From contig VBLD01000041.1 of NCBI GenBank assembly GCA_005879205.1, forward strand, positions 6,133 through 29,897: a stretch of DNA of 23,765 bases, read 5' to 3'. Origin of the DNA: Deltaproteobacteria bacterium (GTDB taxonomy: Bacteria; Desulfobacterota; Binatia; DP-6). The position numbers and the translations under genes were made by a program. The notes beneath the pieces are model-generated. The model was given only the letters and a program-made list of their open reading frames with translations. It had not been told where the DNA came from and ran no database searches. Below are positions 23,417 to 23,765 of this stretch, in pieces (the first letter of the stretch is position 1; every line of letters starts with the position of its first letter).

Positions 23417-23765
23417 GTGCGCGCCGCGGGGGTCGGAATCGCCCTCGCCGGCTTCGCCCTCGCGGTACGCAGCGCCCTGCTGCTCGGCGGCCGCGGGCGG
23501 CCCCGGCGAGGGCCGCGACCGGCCTTCATCCTCGCGGGACCGTATCTGCGCATGCGGAACCCGGTGCTGGCCGGGCTGCTGCTCGGTCTGACGGGAGCGG
23601 CGCTCGCGCTCCGCTCGTGGAGCATCGGGATCGCCGCCGCGGCGGCCGCCGCCGGCGCTCACCTCTGGGTGATACGCTGCGAGGAGCCGGCCCTCAGGAA
23701 CAGGTTCGGTGCCGCCTACGCCGAGTACCTGCGCCGCGTGCCGCGCTGGGTGCCGCGCCGCGATG
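23417..23765 (+). CDS. Isoprenylcysteine carboxyl methyltransferase-like (ICMT/PEMT) membrane protein, cut by the window end
   Basis: This is a small membrane-embedded SAM-dependent methyltransferase-like protein. The frame from GTG 23417 to the window end (116 codons) reads MRAAGVGIALAGFALAVRSALLLGGRGRPRRGPRPAFILAGPYLRMRNPVLAGLLLGLTGAALALRSWSIGIAAAAAAAGAHLWVIRCEEPALRNRFGAAYAEYLRRVPRWVPRR. Key family features are GPYLRMRNP (usually GPYRxVRNP), EEPxLxxxFGxxYxxYxxxVPRWxPR, and two or three membrane helices. It begins directly after the EVE stop in the same frame. Compared with relatives it lacks the first membrane segments, so it may be a short form or have lost its N-terminus. The natural methyl acceptor in bacteria is generally unknown. 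Confidence 0.8.
   Translation, partial: MRAAGVGIALAGFALAVRSALLLGGRGRPRRGPRPAFILAGPYLRMRNPVLAGLLLGLTGAALALRSWSIGIAAAAAAAGAHLWVIRCEEPALRNRFGAAYAEYLRRVPRWVPRRD

Overview
This is a GC-rich bacterial chromosome segment, almost certainly close to the replication origin. The first half is the conserved cluster rpmH-rnpA-yidD-yidC-jag-rsmG-parA-parB, then a bactofilin, then an F1 ATP synthase operon in the order b', b, delta, alpha, gamma, beta. Two b-type subunits, genes for subunits a and c located elsewhere, and a bactofilin beside parAB are typical of the former Deltaproteobacteria and their relatives (Myxococcota, Desulfobacterota, Binatota). The later acyl-CoA dehydrogenase, MaoC and SDR genes fit an uncultured lineage of that kind with extensive acyl-CoA metabolism. 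This placement is inference; no rRNA is present.

Layout. 1-224: tail of a small Cys/His-rich protein. 328-4158: ribosomal protein L34, RNase P protein, membrane protein insertion (YidD, YidC), the RNA-binding protein Jag and the 16S rRNA methyltransferase RsmG, packed with overlaps. mnmE and mnmG, often found here, are absent. 4192-5836: ParA and ParB. Two parS-like palindromes lie upstream, inside linker-coding parts of yidC and jag. 5932-6492: bactofilin, with its own promoter over the parB stop. 6531-11779: ATP synthase genes. Straight after atpD the epsilon gene is damaged: a GC-rich palindromic segment stands where its N-terminal third should be, and only 48 recognisable residues follow.

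12051-17180: a lipid/acyl-CoA module on the plus strand. It holds an SDR oxidoreductase, a TetR regulator whose 18-bp perfect palindromic operator overlaps its start codon, two acyl-CoA dehydrogenases that each carry a frame break, and an M14 metallopeptidase. 17182-19849: a minus-strand group of pyrE, a four-helix membrane protein, a zinc alcohol dehydrogenase-like protein and a secreted protein of unknown function (frame-broken). 19995-23765: plus strand again, with a CNNM/CorC-type transporter, an XRE regulator, a double-hotdog MaoC hydratase, an EVE-domain protein (frame-broken) and the start of an isoprenylcysteine methyltransferase-like membrane protein.

Four genes after position 13500 carry frame breaks: two are single extra C bases and two are short deletions. 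This could be real decay or assembly error. The signals most worth following are the atypical parS pair, the missing epsilon N-terminus and the TetR operator. I found no phage, CRISPR, tRNA, rRNA or transposase. No gene-free stretch exceeds about 150 bases.
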